A stretch of 64,000 bases of DNA from Streptomyces albofaciens JCM 4342 (GCF_008634025.1 NZ_PDCM01000001.1:3318501-3382500); one strand, 5' to 3'. Positions 26,249-34,800 are shown, counted from the stretch's first letter. The notes: generated from the letters alone by a model not told the origin. A program made the numbers and translations.

Positions 26249-28434
26249 GTCGTGAATGCGCTGCAATCGAGCAGCAGATATGCCAGTTGCTTGATCCCGG
26301 GCAAGGAATAACGAGGGTTGTGCAGTGCTGCGGGAAGATCGTTGCGCAGTGCCGCCCGCTGCCGGTCGTCCATATCGCCCTGCATGGCCTCACCGAGCAG
26401 ACGAGCCAGGGATGAAGCCGACTCGTCGTCACGCAAGGCGACCAGAGTCCGGCACAATTCAGCGATGGCGTTCGCTCGATAGGGGCTGTGCAGCACGACC
26501 CGCCACAGCGCACCGAACTGCCTGGACAGGCCGGGGTCCTTGCGCAGCAGAAAAGCGGCAAGTGGTTCTGCGGAGTTCAGCCGTCTGGCGCCGAGGATTT
26601 GAATGATGATGCCCAGCGCGATTCCCCGGTCTTTACCAGCCGGTGCGTGTTGTGCTCGTGTGCGGAGGTAACGCAGGACGAGACGTGCCCGCTCCGGTTC
26701 CCGCTCGGTGGTAGCCAGGAGCAGCACCAGCGCACGCCTGGCCGCGCTCGCGATCCGTTCACCGCGTGACGTGAGGAACCACAGGTGGTGGAGGGAATCG
26801 AGACGGTAGATCGATCCGAGGTCTCCGGCGAACGCCATGGTGGCAGTGATGGCCCGCTCCTGCCCGCGGCCCTCCGTCCAGCTCAAGGCCAAATTCAGAG
26901 CGTGTGGTGCGAGCTGTTCATCAGCGCACATGAACTGCAGGACCAAAGCCGCGGTGACGCGCTGACTGCTGAGACCGCCGGCCCACACCTCCAGCAGCTT
27001 TTCTTCCACCTCGGCGAGTGCGTACCGGGCGAGGAGGGCGACGCCGCGTGCCACCTCCTCCCGAACTGCCAGACTGCCTTCGAGGCTGAGCTGATCCAGC
27101 CACTGACGCAGCGGATACCACAGTTCGTATCCGTACAGTTCGTGCAGGTTGCTGAGCACGAGATCACGGACGCGCGGAGACGTGAACTCGACGCGCCGCT
27201 CGCTGCGACAGTGGTCCTCGGCGTTGTCGGTCCGCTGTACCGCTTCGGCGATGCCCACGGCTCGCCACTTCCAGCGTGCACGCGTCTGGCCGATCGTTGC
27301 TGCCGCTTGCGGCGGCCGTTCGTCCTCCTCCGGCGGATCGCCGTTGGACTTGCCGACGTTTTGGACACAGGTATCCAAAGAAACCACGAGCTCTTCAAAG
27401 GTCCGCTCAGGAAGCCTGTTCGCGAAGGCGAGAGCCGCTACCGGCAGCAAGTCTTCTGTTCTGGGTTCAGCCTCGAACCAATTCCGTACACACTCTTTTG
27501 TGCTGTCACGCAGCGCTTCCAGTGCCGCATCCGGGCCCTCGCTGAGATTGCTCGCCACAGCGACAACATCAGCAGGCCTCCGAAGTTCGCTCACGCGTGT
27601 CCGCAGTTCTGCCGTAACGGCTTCCGGCACGTCAGGACGGAGCAGATGCTCGGCACAGTGGTCGAAGAGGTGGAGCGGTTCCGGTGGGCGCCAGGGTACG
27701 GAGAATTCTTTGAGAGCCAGTCGCTGCTGTGCGGCCGAAGAAGCAGTGATCACCAAGAACGATCGATGACGGCGAAGTTCCGCACGCAAGCGCCGGATGT
27801 CGAAGTCCTGCACTGCAGTCGTCCCGGTTTCGCCGAGGTAGTCGAGTATGACGTATCCGGAACGCGCCTTCAGGTAACCAGGGGAAGCCAGCTGGGCCAG
27901 CGAGTTGGCCGGAGACAGGCTACGGAAGGCGACATGCTCCCCCAAGAGATCGCGCAGTAGCGAGAAGGCTGCTGCGCGCCGCCCGCTCCCCTCTTCACCG
28001 ACTATGACCAGCAGGTTCTTGGTCTGCAGTTTTCCAGCGGCGACGTCGTACCCGTCCGGATGCAGGAAGTCGCGCAGCAACAGGCTGACCTCGTCCGGCT
28101 CCACCAGGCCCGGAGCGTGCCCGGGTGAGGAAGGGAAACCGAAACCGAAGGTCGCGTCGGCGGCGTGTACCTGGCCGTAGAAGTAGTTGCTGACGCGTTG
28201 ACCCAGAGCGTTGTCGAGTTCTCGGTATCCCTGTTCGTCCTGCTCCTGTTCGTGACTGGCACGCTGGAGGTCTTCCCGACGGCCGGAGGCGTCCGCTCTG
28301 CCTGGTTCGGGCGCGTCCGGCCCCACGCCGGGCTCGTCGTGTGCTGGGTGGCTGTCTGCGGGCCGCTCTTCCCCGATCGCGTCCTGTGCGTTCGATTCCG
28401 CGACAAAGGGAGGGCGGTCTGCGAACTCAGCCAT
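26245..28434 (-). CDS. Large NTPase-like protein with variant P-loop and helical repeats
   Basis: A 729-residue protein. Residues 1-78 are charged and low-complexity. Residues 81-99 (VSNYFYGQVHAADATFGFG) repeat a motif found at the end of the upstream cyclase-like protein. A P-loop-like fold follows with LLVIVGEEGSGRR (141-153), where Arg replaces the usual Lys-Ser/Thr, a Walker B-like YVILDYLGE (194-202) and a sensor-like SFLVITASS. From about 350 on the protein is helical and repeat-like (HEAT or TPR style). This resembles STAND or AAA switch proteins that sense a trigger and signal by assembly. The ATG overlaps the cyclase-like gene by eight bases. Whether it binds ATP is open. Confidence 0.65.
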   Translation of the reverse strand: MAEFADRPPFVAESNAQDAIGEERPADSHPAHDEPGVGPDAPEPGRADASGRREDLQRASHEQEQDEQGYRELDNALGQRVSNYFYGQVHAADATFGFGFPSSPGHAPGLVEPDEVSLLLRDFLHPDGYDVAAGKLQTKNLLVIVGEEGSGRRAAAFSLLRDLLGEHVAFRSLSPANSLAQLASPGYLKARSGYVILDYLGETGTTAVQDFDIRRLRAELRRHRSFLVITASSAAQQRLALKEFSVPWRPPEPLHLFDHCAEHLLRPDVPEAVTAELRTRVSELRRPADVVAVASNLSEGPDAALEALRDSTKECVRNWFEAEPRTEDLLPVAALAFANRLPERTFEELVVSLDTCVQNVGKSNGDPPEEDERPPQAAATIGQTRARWKWRAVGIAEAVQRTDNAEDHCRSERRVEFTSPRVRDLVLSNLHELYGYELWYPLRQWLDQLSLEGSLAVREEVARGVALLARYALAEVEEKLLEVWAGGLSSQRVTAALVLQFMCADEQLAPHALNLALSWTEGRGQERAITATMAFAGDLGSIYRLDSLHHLWFLTSRGERIASAARRALVLLLATTEREPERARLVLRYLRTRAQHAPAGKDRGIALGIIIQILGARRLNSAEPLAAFLLRKDPGLSRQFGALWRVVLHSPYRANAIAELCRTLVALRDDESASSLARLLGEAMQGDMDDRQRAALRNDLPAALHNPRYSLPGIKQLAYLLLDCSAFTT

Positions 28435-29311
28435 GGGAATTACTGATGCCGAAGACGCCTCCGGGGGCATGCACCGTGCCGTGGTAGTTGCTCTGGCTGA
28501 CCTGCTGTCCCTGAGCGGGAAGCGGCACCCGGCGGCCGTTCGCTGTTGTGTCGTCAGGCTCGGTAGCGTCCGCTGACGATGGTGCTGCATCCGCGGCATA
28601 CGACGGCACCGACGGTTCTGCGGTGCTCCAGGTTGGGCGATCCGCCTTTCGCTGCCGTGGGCTGTGGGACGTCGGCACCTGTGGATCCACGCGTGATTCG
28701 GTGTTCTCGCCGAGGTCCAGGCGGTGCACATCGTCCCCGGGAGCCCACAGCCAGGCCACTGTCCGGAGTTCCTTCTCGTGGATCAACACGGGCCGGAAGG
28801 CGTCGGGAGAAAGTGTGGTGTGGCCGCCGACCACTGTCGCGTCGTACACATCGTTGGAAAGCGCCAGGATGAGATCGGCTTTGGTCGCGGCCCGCAGGGC
28901 GTGGCTCAGAACGGCGGAAGACAGCAGGCGGGACGTGGTCACCACGGTTCGGCCGGCGTATCCGTTGTCCGCGATCTCCACCAGTCCGTGGTGGACCGAG
29001 GCACGCAGGCGCAACCATGCCTCTTCGATACGGAGCCGGTTGTACTGCTGGAGCCCGGAGGCGACGTGCCGGATGTAGTCGTCGATGACACGTGGCTCGC
29101 TTTCGTCCGCGGGGAGGACGGCCAACTGCTCGTCACCCTTGGCCTGGACGTGCCAACGTGAGCGGTCCAGGCCGGCCTTGTGGGCCGCGTGGTCGAGCAG
29201 CTGCGGCAGGTCGTGCTGGATCTCCGACTGCCGGCGATCGTTGTTGCCCCCGTACGCCTGCACGTCCAAGGCGAGACAGATGCTGTGGTGGTACCCGGTC
29301 CGTACGGACAC
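28427..29311 (-). CDS. Class III nucleotide cyclase-like protein
   Basis: A 294-residue protein. Residues 8 to about 180 look like a class III cyclase domain: the first metal Asp in ICLALDVQAYGG (Asp16), the second in VQAKGDEQLAVLP (Asp60), then the VHHGLVE strand (106-112) and GYAGRTVVTTSRLL (117-130). In active cyclases the last motif has Asn and Arg; here Val124 stands at the Asn position and Arg128 is kept. Residues about 200-265 are a Ser/Pro/Asp-rich linker. The C-terminus carries SNYHGTVHAPGGVFG (274-288), shared with the next protein. GTG start with GAGGGGA eight bases before. It may make a cyclic nucleotide, or only sense one. Confidence 0.65.
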   Translation of the reverse strand: MSVRTGYHHSICLALDVQAYGGNNDRRQSEIQHDLPQLLDHAAHKAGLDRSRWHVQAKGDEQLAVLPADESEPRVIDDYIRHVASGLQQYNRLRIEEAWLRLRASVHHGLVEIADNGYAGRTVVTTSRLLSSAVLSHALRAATKADLILALSNDVYDATVVGGHTTLSPDAFRPVLIHEKELRTVAWLWAPGDDVHRLDLGENTESRVDPQVPTSHSPRQRKADRPTWSTAEPSVPSYAADAAPSSADATEPDDTTANGRRVPLPAQGQQVSQSNYHGTVHAPGGVFGISNSHG

Positions 29312-29345
29312 GTGACGATTCCCCTCTTCCTCGGTGTAGCGCGGA

Positions 29346-29360
29346 CGCTTCGGCGAAGCG
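29346..29360 (-). promoter_or_regulatory. Palindrome between the Crp/Fnr and cyclase-like genes
   Basis: A perfect 7-1-7 palindrome (CGCTTCG-G-CGAAGCG) lies in the 91-base gap before the cyclase-like start. It could be an operator, possibly for the adjacent Crp/Fnr protein, or a small hairpin in the mRNA. No experimental analogy is known to me. Confidence 0.3.
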
Positions 29361-29402
29361 CTGACGGCGAGGTTAGGAGGACGTTGCGCAGGCGATTCCG
29401 TA

Positions 29403-30170
29403 TCAGTACGGATTCTCGCTGCTGATTTTTGCGAATGCGCGCAGACGTCGGATGTCGCTGATCGTGATTTCGCGGTATCCGCGTTCCACCAGGCCTCTCT
29501 TGGCGAGGTCGGCGAGTGCCTTCTCCGTGGTGGCCAGCCCGAGGGCGGCCAGTGAGGCGAGTTCTGCCTGGGTGAGCGTCACGCCGAGCAGCCATCGCTG
29601 AGGGACGGATTGTGTCGTGTGTCCGTAGGTCTGGGCCGTCTCCACGAGGACCCGGGCCAGCCGGATCGACGCGTGGTAGGCCCGGAAGTCCAGCCGGCGC
29701 CTGTTCGCCCAGCGAAGGCGGGCACTGAGCATGCCGAGCACGGCCACCATCGCGTCAGGGTGTCGCGTCAGGTATGCGGTCAGTGCTTCTCTCTGGATGA
29801 CGCGGGCTGTCACGTCTCCACACGCGATCACGGAACCGGAACGGGGGCGGCCCTCAAAGGCGGCCATTTCTCCCACCAAGTCTCCGGCGACCCGGACGGC
29901 CAGCAGCATCGCGTAACCGTCTTCCGAGTGGGACTCGACCTTGACCACGCCCTGGGTGAGCAACAGCACGTGCCGGCCGCCGTCCCCTTGCCGCAGCAGG
30001 GTGCGGTGGGCCGGATAGGGCACGACAGTGCCCAGTTGCAGCAGGTCTCTGCGACAGCGTTCCGGCAGTCGGCCGAGCAAGGTGGCTTCCGGCCAGCATC
30101 GTGCTGGAACCTCGCTCTCTCCCCACGCTGATGTGCTCTTGCGGCTGCGCCCTGAGTTCCCCGTATGCAC
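29403..30170 (-). CDS. Crp/Fnr family regulator with intact cyclic-nucleotide pocket
   Basis: About 255 residues when started at the GTG at 30170; an ATG at 30344 gives a longer Pro/Arg-rich tail that does not look coding. The N-terminal cyclic-nucleotide-binding domain (about 30-145) has the phosphate-binding cassette GEMAAFEGRPRSGSV, with Glu101, Arg110 and Ser111 at the positions used by E. coli CRP for cAMP. A linker helix follows (about 147-165), then a winged helix near the C-terminus (LTQAELASLAALGLATTEKALADLAKRGLVERGYREI is its span). It is the first gene of the minus-strand cluster, 91 bases before the cyclase-like gene, so it probably reads or controls that system. Confidence 0.8.
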   Translation of the reverse strand: MHTGNSGRSRKSTSAWGESEVPARCWPEATLLGRLPERCRRDLLQLGTVVPYPAHRTLLRQGDGGRHVLLLTQGVVKVESHSEDGYAMLLAVRVAGDLVGEMAAFEGRPRSGSVIACGDVTARVIQREALTAYLTRHPDAMVAVLGMLSARLRWANRRRLDFRAYHASIRLARVLVETAQTYGHTTQSVPQRWLLGVTLTQAELASLAALGLATTEKALADLAKRGLVERGYREITISDIRRLRAFAKISSENPY

Positions 30171-30361
30171 GAGTACATGGTGCCGGGAGATGGCGGAGGC
30201 GGGAACGTGATGCGGCGGGGGGACAGTCGGCAAGGGCGGCGGCCCTGCAGACGGAGCGGTGAGTGTGCGGCCCTGGCCACGGCCAGGATCGGGGCGAGAA
30301 GGGCCGGGCGTGGTCGTTCGGTCAGGTCGTACTGTCACCCCCATCTGCTAAACCTGATCCC

Positions 30362-32485
30362 GTGACCAGGAAAGACGATGACCACAGCGCGGGCGCTGAG
30401 CAGCTTGCGCTGATTCGGGAGGCGGTGCGGGGGCGGAAGGCGGAGCGGGCGCGGCCGCGGACTTGGCGGGGGGCCGAGTTGGCGGAGGAGCTGCCGGTGG
30501 CGCGGGTGCTGGTGGACAAGGGGCTGGTGCATCTCGACCGGTATTTCGACTATGCGGTGCCGGCGGCGATGGACGCGGAGGCGCAGCCCGGGGTGCGGGT
30601 TCGGGTGCGGTTCGGGGCCGGGGAGAAGGGGGGCCGGCGGGAAGGGGGGAAGCTGGTCAACGGGTTCGTGGTGGAGCGGGTGGCGGAGAGCGAGTTCCGG
30701 GGGGTGCTCGCGCCGATCGCGCAGGTGCTGTCGCCCGAGCGGGTGCTGACGCCGGAGTTGCTGGGGCTGTGCCGGGCCGTTGCCGACCGGTATGCGGGCA
30801 CGCTCGCGGATGTGGTGCAGCTGGCGGTGCCGCCGCGGCGGGCGAAGGTGGAGGGGGAGGAGTCCGGGGCCCCGTTGCCGCCGAACGCCATGCCCGAAAC
30901 CGGGAGTTGGGGGAGGTACGCGGCGGGTCCCGGCTTTTTGGCGGCGTTGGGGCGCGGGGAGTCGCCGCGGGCCGTGTGGACTGCGTTGCCGGGGCCGCAC
31001 TGGCCGCAGGAGCTGGCGCGGGCGATGGCCGCCGCGATGGCGTCCGGGCGCGGGGCGCTGGCCGTACTGCCGGACGGACGGGCCGCCGCGCGGGTGGACG
31101 CGGCGTTGGAGGAGCTGGTCGGGGCCGGGCGGCATGTGGTGCTGAGTGCCGACGCCGGGCCCGAGGAACGGTATCGGCGGTGGCTGGCGGTCAGCCGCGG
31201 CGCGGTGCGGGCGGTGATCGGGACGCGGGCGGCGATGTTCGCGCCGGTGCGGGATCTGGGGCTGGCCGTCATCTGGGATGACGGGGACGGGAGCCACAGT
31301 GATCCGCACGCGCCGCAGCCCCACGCGCGGGAAGTGCTGTTGCAGCGGGCGGTGACCGAGCGGGCCGGGTTCCTGCTGGGCGGGCTGAGCTGCACGGTCG
31401 AGGCGGCGCAGCTGGTGGAGACGGGGTGGGCGCGGCCGTTGACGGCCGATCGGGAGCAGGTACGGGCCGCGGCGCCGCTCGTGCGTACGGTCGGCGACGC
31501 CGACGAGGCCCGGGACGCGGCGGCGCGGGCCGCGCGGCTGCCGACGCTGGCGTGGCAGGTGGTGCGCGAGGGGCTCAAGCACGGGCCGGTGCTGGTGCAG
31601 GTGCCGCGGCGGGGCTACGTACCGCGCCTGGCGTGTGAGCGCTGCCGGGAGCCCGCGCGGTGCCGGGCGTGCGCGGGGCCGCTGGAGGCACGCGACGCGG
31701 GCGAGCTGCGGTGCGGCTGGTGCGGGCGCGAGGAGGCTGACTGGCACTGCGGGGAGTGCGGGGGCACCCGGCTGCGGGCCCAGGTCGTGGGTGCGCGGCG
31801 GACGGCGGAGGAACTGGGACGGGCGTTCCCGGCCGTGCCGGTGCGGACGTCGGGGCGTGATCATGTCCTGGACACGGTGCCCGGTGCGCCGTCTCTGGTG
31901 GTGAGTACGCCGGGCGCGGAGCCGGTCGCCGAGGGCGGGTACGCCGCCGCGCTGCTGCTGGACGGCTGGGCGCTGCTGAGCCGGCCTGACCTGCGGGCCG
32001 GGGAGGAGGCGCTGCGGCGCTGGCTCCAGGCCGCGTCGCTGGTACGGGGCCATGCCGAGGGCGGCACGGTCGCGGTCATCGCGGAGGCGACGCTGCGCCC
32101 CGTACAGGCGCTGGTGCGGTGGGACCCGGCCGGACACGCGGTGCGCGAGCTGGCGGAACGCGCCGAGCTGGGCTTTCCGCCGGTGTCCCGGATGGCGTCG
32201 GTGACGGGCCGTCCCGAGGACGTGGCGGAGATGCTGGCCGCGGCCCGGCTCCCGGAGGGCGCCGAGGTGCTGGGTCCCGTACCCGTACCGGCGCCCGACG
32301 CGGGGCGCCCGCGCCGGCCGGGGGACCCGCCGCCCGGGGAGGAATGGGACCGGGCGCTGGTACGGGTCCGCCCCGGCCAGGGCGCCGCACTGGCGGCGGC
32401 CCTCAAGACGGCGCAGGCGGCGCGGCTGGTCAAGCGGGAGGGGGCGGCGGTCTGGGTACGGGTGGATCCGCCGGATCTTGGGTGA
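30362..32485 (+). CDS. priA: Primosomal protein N', actinobacterial form without helicase motifs
   Basis: A 707-residue protein. The N-terminal DNA-binding domain (VLVDKGLVHLDRYFDYAVP at about 46-64 and VRVRFG) is conserved. The middle keeps the helicase-like fold (VLPDGRAAARVDAALEEL, VIGTRAAMFAPVRDLGLAVIWDDGDGSHSD) but no Walker A is visible and the DEAH box is degenerate. The zinc-binding insert with paired cysteines (ACERCREPARCRACAGP, then CGWCG and CGECGG) is intact. Loss of helicase motifs is usual in actinobacteria, where PriA probably still loads the replisome without unwinding. The GTG start is ten codons before the first conserved segment. It resumes the backbone after the accessory cluster. 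Confidence 0.88.
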   Translation: MTRKDDDHSAGAEQLALIREAVRGRKAERARPRTWRGAELAEELPVARVLVDKGLVHLDRYFDYAVPAAMDAEAQPGVRVRVRFGAGEKGGRREGGKLVNGFVVERVAESEFRGVLAPIAQVLSPERVLTPELLGLCRAVADRYAGTLADVVQLAVPPRRAKVEGEESGAPLPPNAMPETGSWGRYAAGPGFLAALGRGESPRAVWTALPGPHWPQELARAMAAAMASGRGALAVLPDGRAAARVDAALEELVGAGRHVVLSADAGPEERYRRWLAVSRGAVRAVIGTRAAMFAPVRDLGLAVIWDDGDGSHSDPHAPQPHAREVLLQRAVTERAGFLLGGLSCTVEAAQLVETGWARPLTADREQVRAAAPLVRTVGDADEARDAAARAARLPTLAWQVVREGLKHGPVLVQVPRRGYVPRLACERCREPARCRACAGPLEARDAGELRCGWCGREEADWHCGECGGTRLRAQVVGARRTAEELGRAFPAVPVRTSGRDHVLDTVPGAPSLVVSTPGAEPVAEGGYAAALLLDGWALLSRPDLRAGEEALRRWLQAASLVRGHAEGGTVAVIAEATLRPVQALVRWDPAGHAVRELAERAELGFPPVSRMASVTGRPEDVAEMLAAARLPEGAEVLGPVPVPAPDAGRPRRPGDPPPGEEWDRALVRVRPGQGAALAAALKTAQAARLVKREGAAVWVRVDPPDLG

Positions 32486-32550
32486 GGGACCCTGGCCCGG
32501 GGGTGGAGCCGCCGGGGCTGCAAGTGCCGTCGGGCTGCAAGCGCCACCGG

Positions 32551-32697
32551 GGGTTCACTGCGGCTAGCGCGGCCGGCGATGCACTGCGGCTAGCGCCGTC
32601 AGCGGTTCACTGCGGCAAGCGCCGTCAGCGGTTCACTGCGGCAAGCGCCGTCAGCGGGGCACTGCGGCAAGCGCCGCCAGCGGTGCACTGCGCTGTG
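32551..32697. repeat. 26-bp minisatellite after priA
   Basis: The core CACTGCGG starts at 32556, 32582, 32608, 32634 and 32660, with a sixth partial copy (CACTGCG) at 32686. The spacing is exactly 26 each time. The third and fourth units are identical (GTTCACTGCGGCAAGCGCCG core); the flanking units differ at a few positions. It lies about 65 bases after the priA stop. A short GAGGT/GGTGA pentamer run follows at 32716-32735. Confidence 0.95.
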
Positions 32698-32780
32698 CGT
32701 GCGCGGCTGTATGGGTGAGGTGAGGTGAGGTGAGGAACGGAGCCGCCCCGGGGGAGGGGCCGGGGCGGGGTACGGGATGG

Positions 32781-33323
32781 TCAGCCGTTGCGGGGGCCGG
32801 GGAAGGCGCCGGGGCGGGCCTCTTCCCGGGACGGGACCGGGGACTGGCCCGGGAGCGTACGGGCAGCGGGCACCGACGGCGCGCTCGGCAGGCCGGGGGA
32901 GACGGCCAGGGGGCGGGCGGCGGACGGCTCGGCCGTACGGACGCCTTCGCCCGCCTCGGTGCCGGGCTGGGTGGCGGAGCGGCGGGCGCCGTAACGGCGG
33001 TGTACGGCCTGTTTCGTGACGCCGAGGGCCGATCCCACCGCATCCCAGGAGAAGCCCAGCGAGCGGTCGAAGTCCACCGCCGCCGTGACGAGGGTTTCGA
33101 CGCTGTCGCGCAGTTCCTGGGCGAGACGTACGGTCGGGGCGGGGGCGCGCCCGTAGACGACGAAGCCGGCGGACGGGCCGGTGCGCCGCGGCCGGTAGAC
33201 GTTGCCGAGCTGAGCGGTCAGGGTGCGCAGGGCGTCCACCTGCCGGCGGACCCGCTCGATGTCCCGTACCAGTAGGTGCAGGCTGGCGCGCGCCTGGGCG
33301 TCGTGGGTTGCGTGGTCGGCCAT
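32781..33323 (-). CDS. Small helix-turn-helix protein, convergent with priA
   Basis: A 180-residue protein. The helical N-terminal part ([33 protein letters not shown]) is followed by [31 protein letters not shown] (about 88-118), which reads as a helix-turn-helix of the sigma/MerR-like kind used by many Streptomyces regulators. The last 60 residues are disordered and rich in Pro/Ser/Ala. I recall a similar gene between priA and fmt in S. coelicolor, so it belongs to the backbone. The ATG is chosen over a TTG two codons upstream because GAGAGG is well placed. Targets are unknown. Confidence 0.75.
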   Translation of the reverse strand: MADHATHDAQARASLHLLVRDIERVRRQVDALRTLTAQLGNVYRPRRTGPSAGFVVYGRAPAPTVRLAQELRDSVETLVTAAVDFDRSLGFSWDAVGSALGVTKQAVHRRYGARRSATQPGTEAGEGVRTAEPSAARPLAVSPGLPSAPSVPAARTLPGQSPVPSREEARPGAFPGPRNG

Positions 33324-33506
33324 GAACAAGCCTCTCGAACCGGCGTTGGATGTGCATAGGAACGTGACAAAGCAGGTAAACGAGCGGGCCGCGAGGGCGG
33401 CCCGGCTCGGTCAATGCTGCTTGACCAACGCAACAGCAGTGGCTCTGGTCACGGTATGGGGGCGTACAGGCTCCAATGTGGGGAGCGCGTCTGTTCGCGC
33501 GCCCCC

Positions 33507-33597
33507 TCGAAGGGGTGGCTCGGAGCCTCGCGTTCCTTCGAAGGGGTGGCCCATAGACTGGAGCGCCGTTCCGCAAGACTGGAGCGCCGTTCCGCAG
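33507..33597. repeat. Two short direct repeats before fmt
   Basis: The 13-mer TCGAAGGGGTGGC occurs at 33507 and 33538 (31 apart). Directly after it AGACTGGAGCGCCGTTCCGCA occurs twice in tandem at 33555 and 33576 (21 apart). Both lie in the 300-base gap between the helix-turn-helix gene and fmt, where the fmt promoter must also be. Otherwise I see no gene in the gap. Confidence 0.85.
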
Positions 33598-33621
33598 CGT
33601 GTGAGAGGTAGTACGCCACCC

Positions 33622-34554
33622 ATGAGGCTCGTCTTCGCCGGCACCCCCGAGGTCGCCGTACCCGCCCTGGATGCCCTGATCGCCTCGGACCGGCACGAGG
33701 TCGTCGCCGTCGTCACCCGGCCCGACGCCCCCGCCGGCCGAGGGCGCCGGCTGGTCGCCAGCCCGGTCGCCCAGCGCGCCGAGGAGGCCGGCATCGAGGT
33801 GCTCAAGCCCGCGAAGCCGCGCGACGAGGACTTCCTCGCCCGGCTGCGGGAGATCGCGCCGGACTGCTGCCCGGTCGTCGCCTACGGGGCGCTGCTGCCC
33901 AAGGTGGCCCTGGACATCCCCGCGCACGGCTGGGTCAACCTGCACTTCTCGCTGCTGCCCGCGTGGCGCGGCGCGGCGCCGGTGCAGCACGCGGTGCTGG
34001 CCGGCGACGAGATGACCGGGGCCTCCACGTTCCGGATCGAGGAAGGGCTGGACTCCGGGCCGGTCTTCGGGGTGATCACGGAGGAGGTACGGCCGACCGA
34101 CACCAGCGGCGACCTGCTGACCCGCCTGTCCCTCGCCGGGGCGGGGCTGCTGGCCGCCACCATGGACGGCATCGAGGACGGCACGCTGCAGCCGGTGCCG
34201 CAGCCGTCCGAGGGCGTCACCCTCGCGCCCAAACTTGAGGTCGAGGACGCGAAGGTGGACTGGACGGCGCCCGCCCTCCGGGTGGACCGGGTCGTGCGCG
34301 GGTGCGCCCCCGCGCCCGGCGCGTGGACGCTGTTCCGCGGTGAGCGGCTGAAGCTGATGTCGGTGAGTCAGGTGTCCGACCGTACGGATCTGGCGCCGGG
34401 CGAACTGGCCGTCACCAAGAAGGCCGTGTACGCCGGTACGGGCAGCCACGCGGTGGAACTGCTGTGGGTGCAGCCGCAGGGCAAGAAGCCGATGCGCGGC
34501 GCGGACTGGGCGCGCGGGGTGCGGATCGGGGACGCGGAGCGGTTGGGGGACTGA
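33622..34554 (+). CDS. fmt: Methionyl-tRNA formyltransferase
   Basis: A 310-residue enzyme that formylates initiator Met-tRNA with 10-formyl-THF. The start [19 protein letters not shown] is typical. The catalytic region [28 protein letters not shown] around residues 105-130 has the conserved Asn-His and SLLPxxRGAAP motifs, and [15 protein letters not shown] follows. The C-terminal beta domain (from about 205) binds the tRNA. ATG start after AGGTAGTACGCCACCC. Downstream gap to rsmB is full of tandem repeats. Confidence 0.95.
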   Translation: MRLVFAGTPEVAVPALDALIASDRHEVVAVVTRPDAPAGRGRRLVASPVAQRAEEAGIEVLKPAKPRDEDFLARLREIAPDCCPVVAYGALLPKVALDIPAHGWVNLHFSLLPAWRGAAPVQHAVLAGDEMTGASTFRIEEGLDSGPVFGVITEEVRPTDTSGDLLTRLSLAGAGLLAATMDGIEDGTLQPVPQPSEGVTLAPKLEVEDAKVDWTAPALRVDRVVRGCAPAPGAWTLFRGERLKLMSVSQVSDRTDLAPGELAVTKKAVYAGTGSHAVELLWVQPQGKKPMRGADWARGVRIGDAERLGD

Positions 34555-34623
34555 GGGAGGGGATCAGGGCGGGGATCCCGGAACCCAATCGCCCGAGAGC
34601 TGGGACTTATGGCCTGGGGCAGG

Positions 34624-34800
34624 GACTCAGGAGCCCGGGGCAGGCACTCAGGGGCCCGAGAGCAGGGGCTCGGGTAAGGAGTGGCCCGAGGGCAGGGACT
34701 CAGGTAAGTAGGGGCCCGAGAGTAGGGACTTAGGTACGCAGGAGCCCGGGGGCAGGGACTTAGGTACGCAGGGGTCCGGGGGCAGGGCAGGCAGGGCAGG
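34624..34800. repeat. 30-bp minisatellite after fmt
   Basis: The core GCCCG(A/G)G(A/G)G followed by AGGGACT(C/T)AGGTA recurs with starts at 34654, 34684, 34714, 34744 and 34774, exactly 30 bases apart, plus a 21-base variant before 34654. The copies differ at a few bases each. It fills most of the fmt-rsmB gap together with the next array. Confidence 0.92.

Noticed and set aside
29403..30344. Upstream ATG (30344) for the Crp/Fnr gene
   Set aside because: It would add 58 residues of Pro/Arg/Ser-rich sequence not seen in the family, without a ribosome site. The GTG at 30170 is preferred.
30362..32485. PriA as an active helicase
   Set aside because: No Walker A motif is present and the DEAH position is degenerate; this is the known actinobacterial form.
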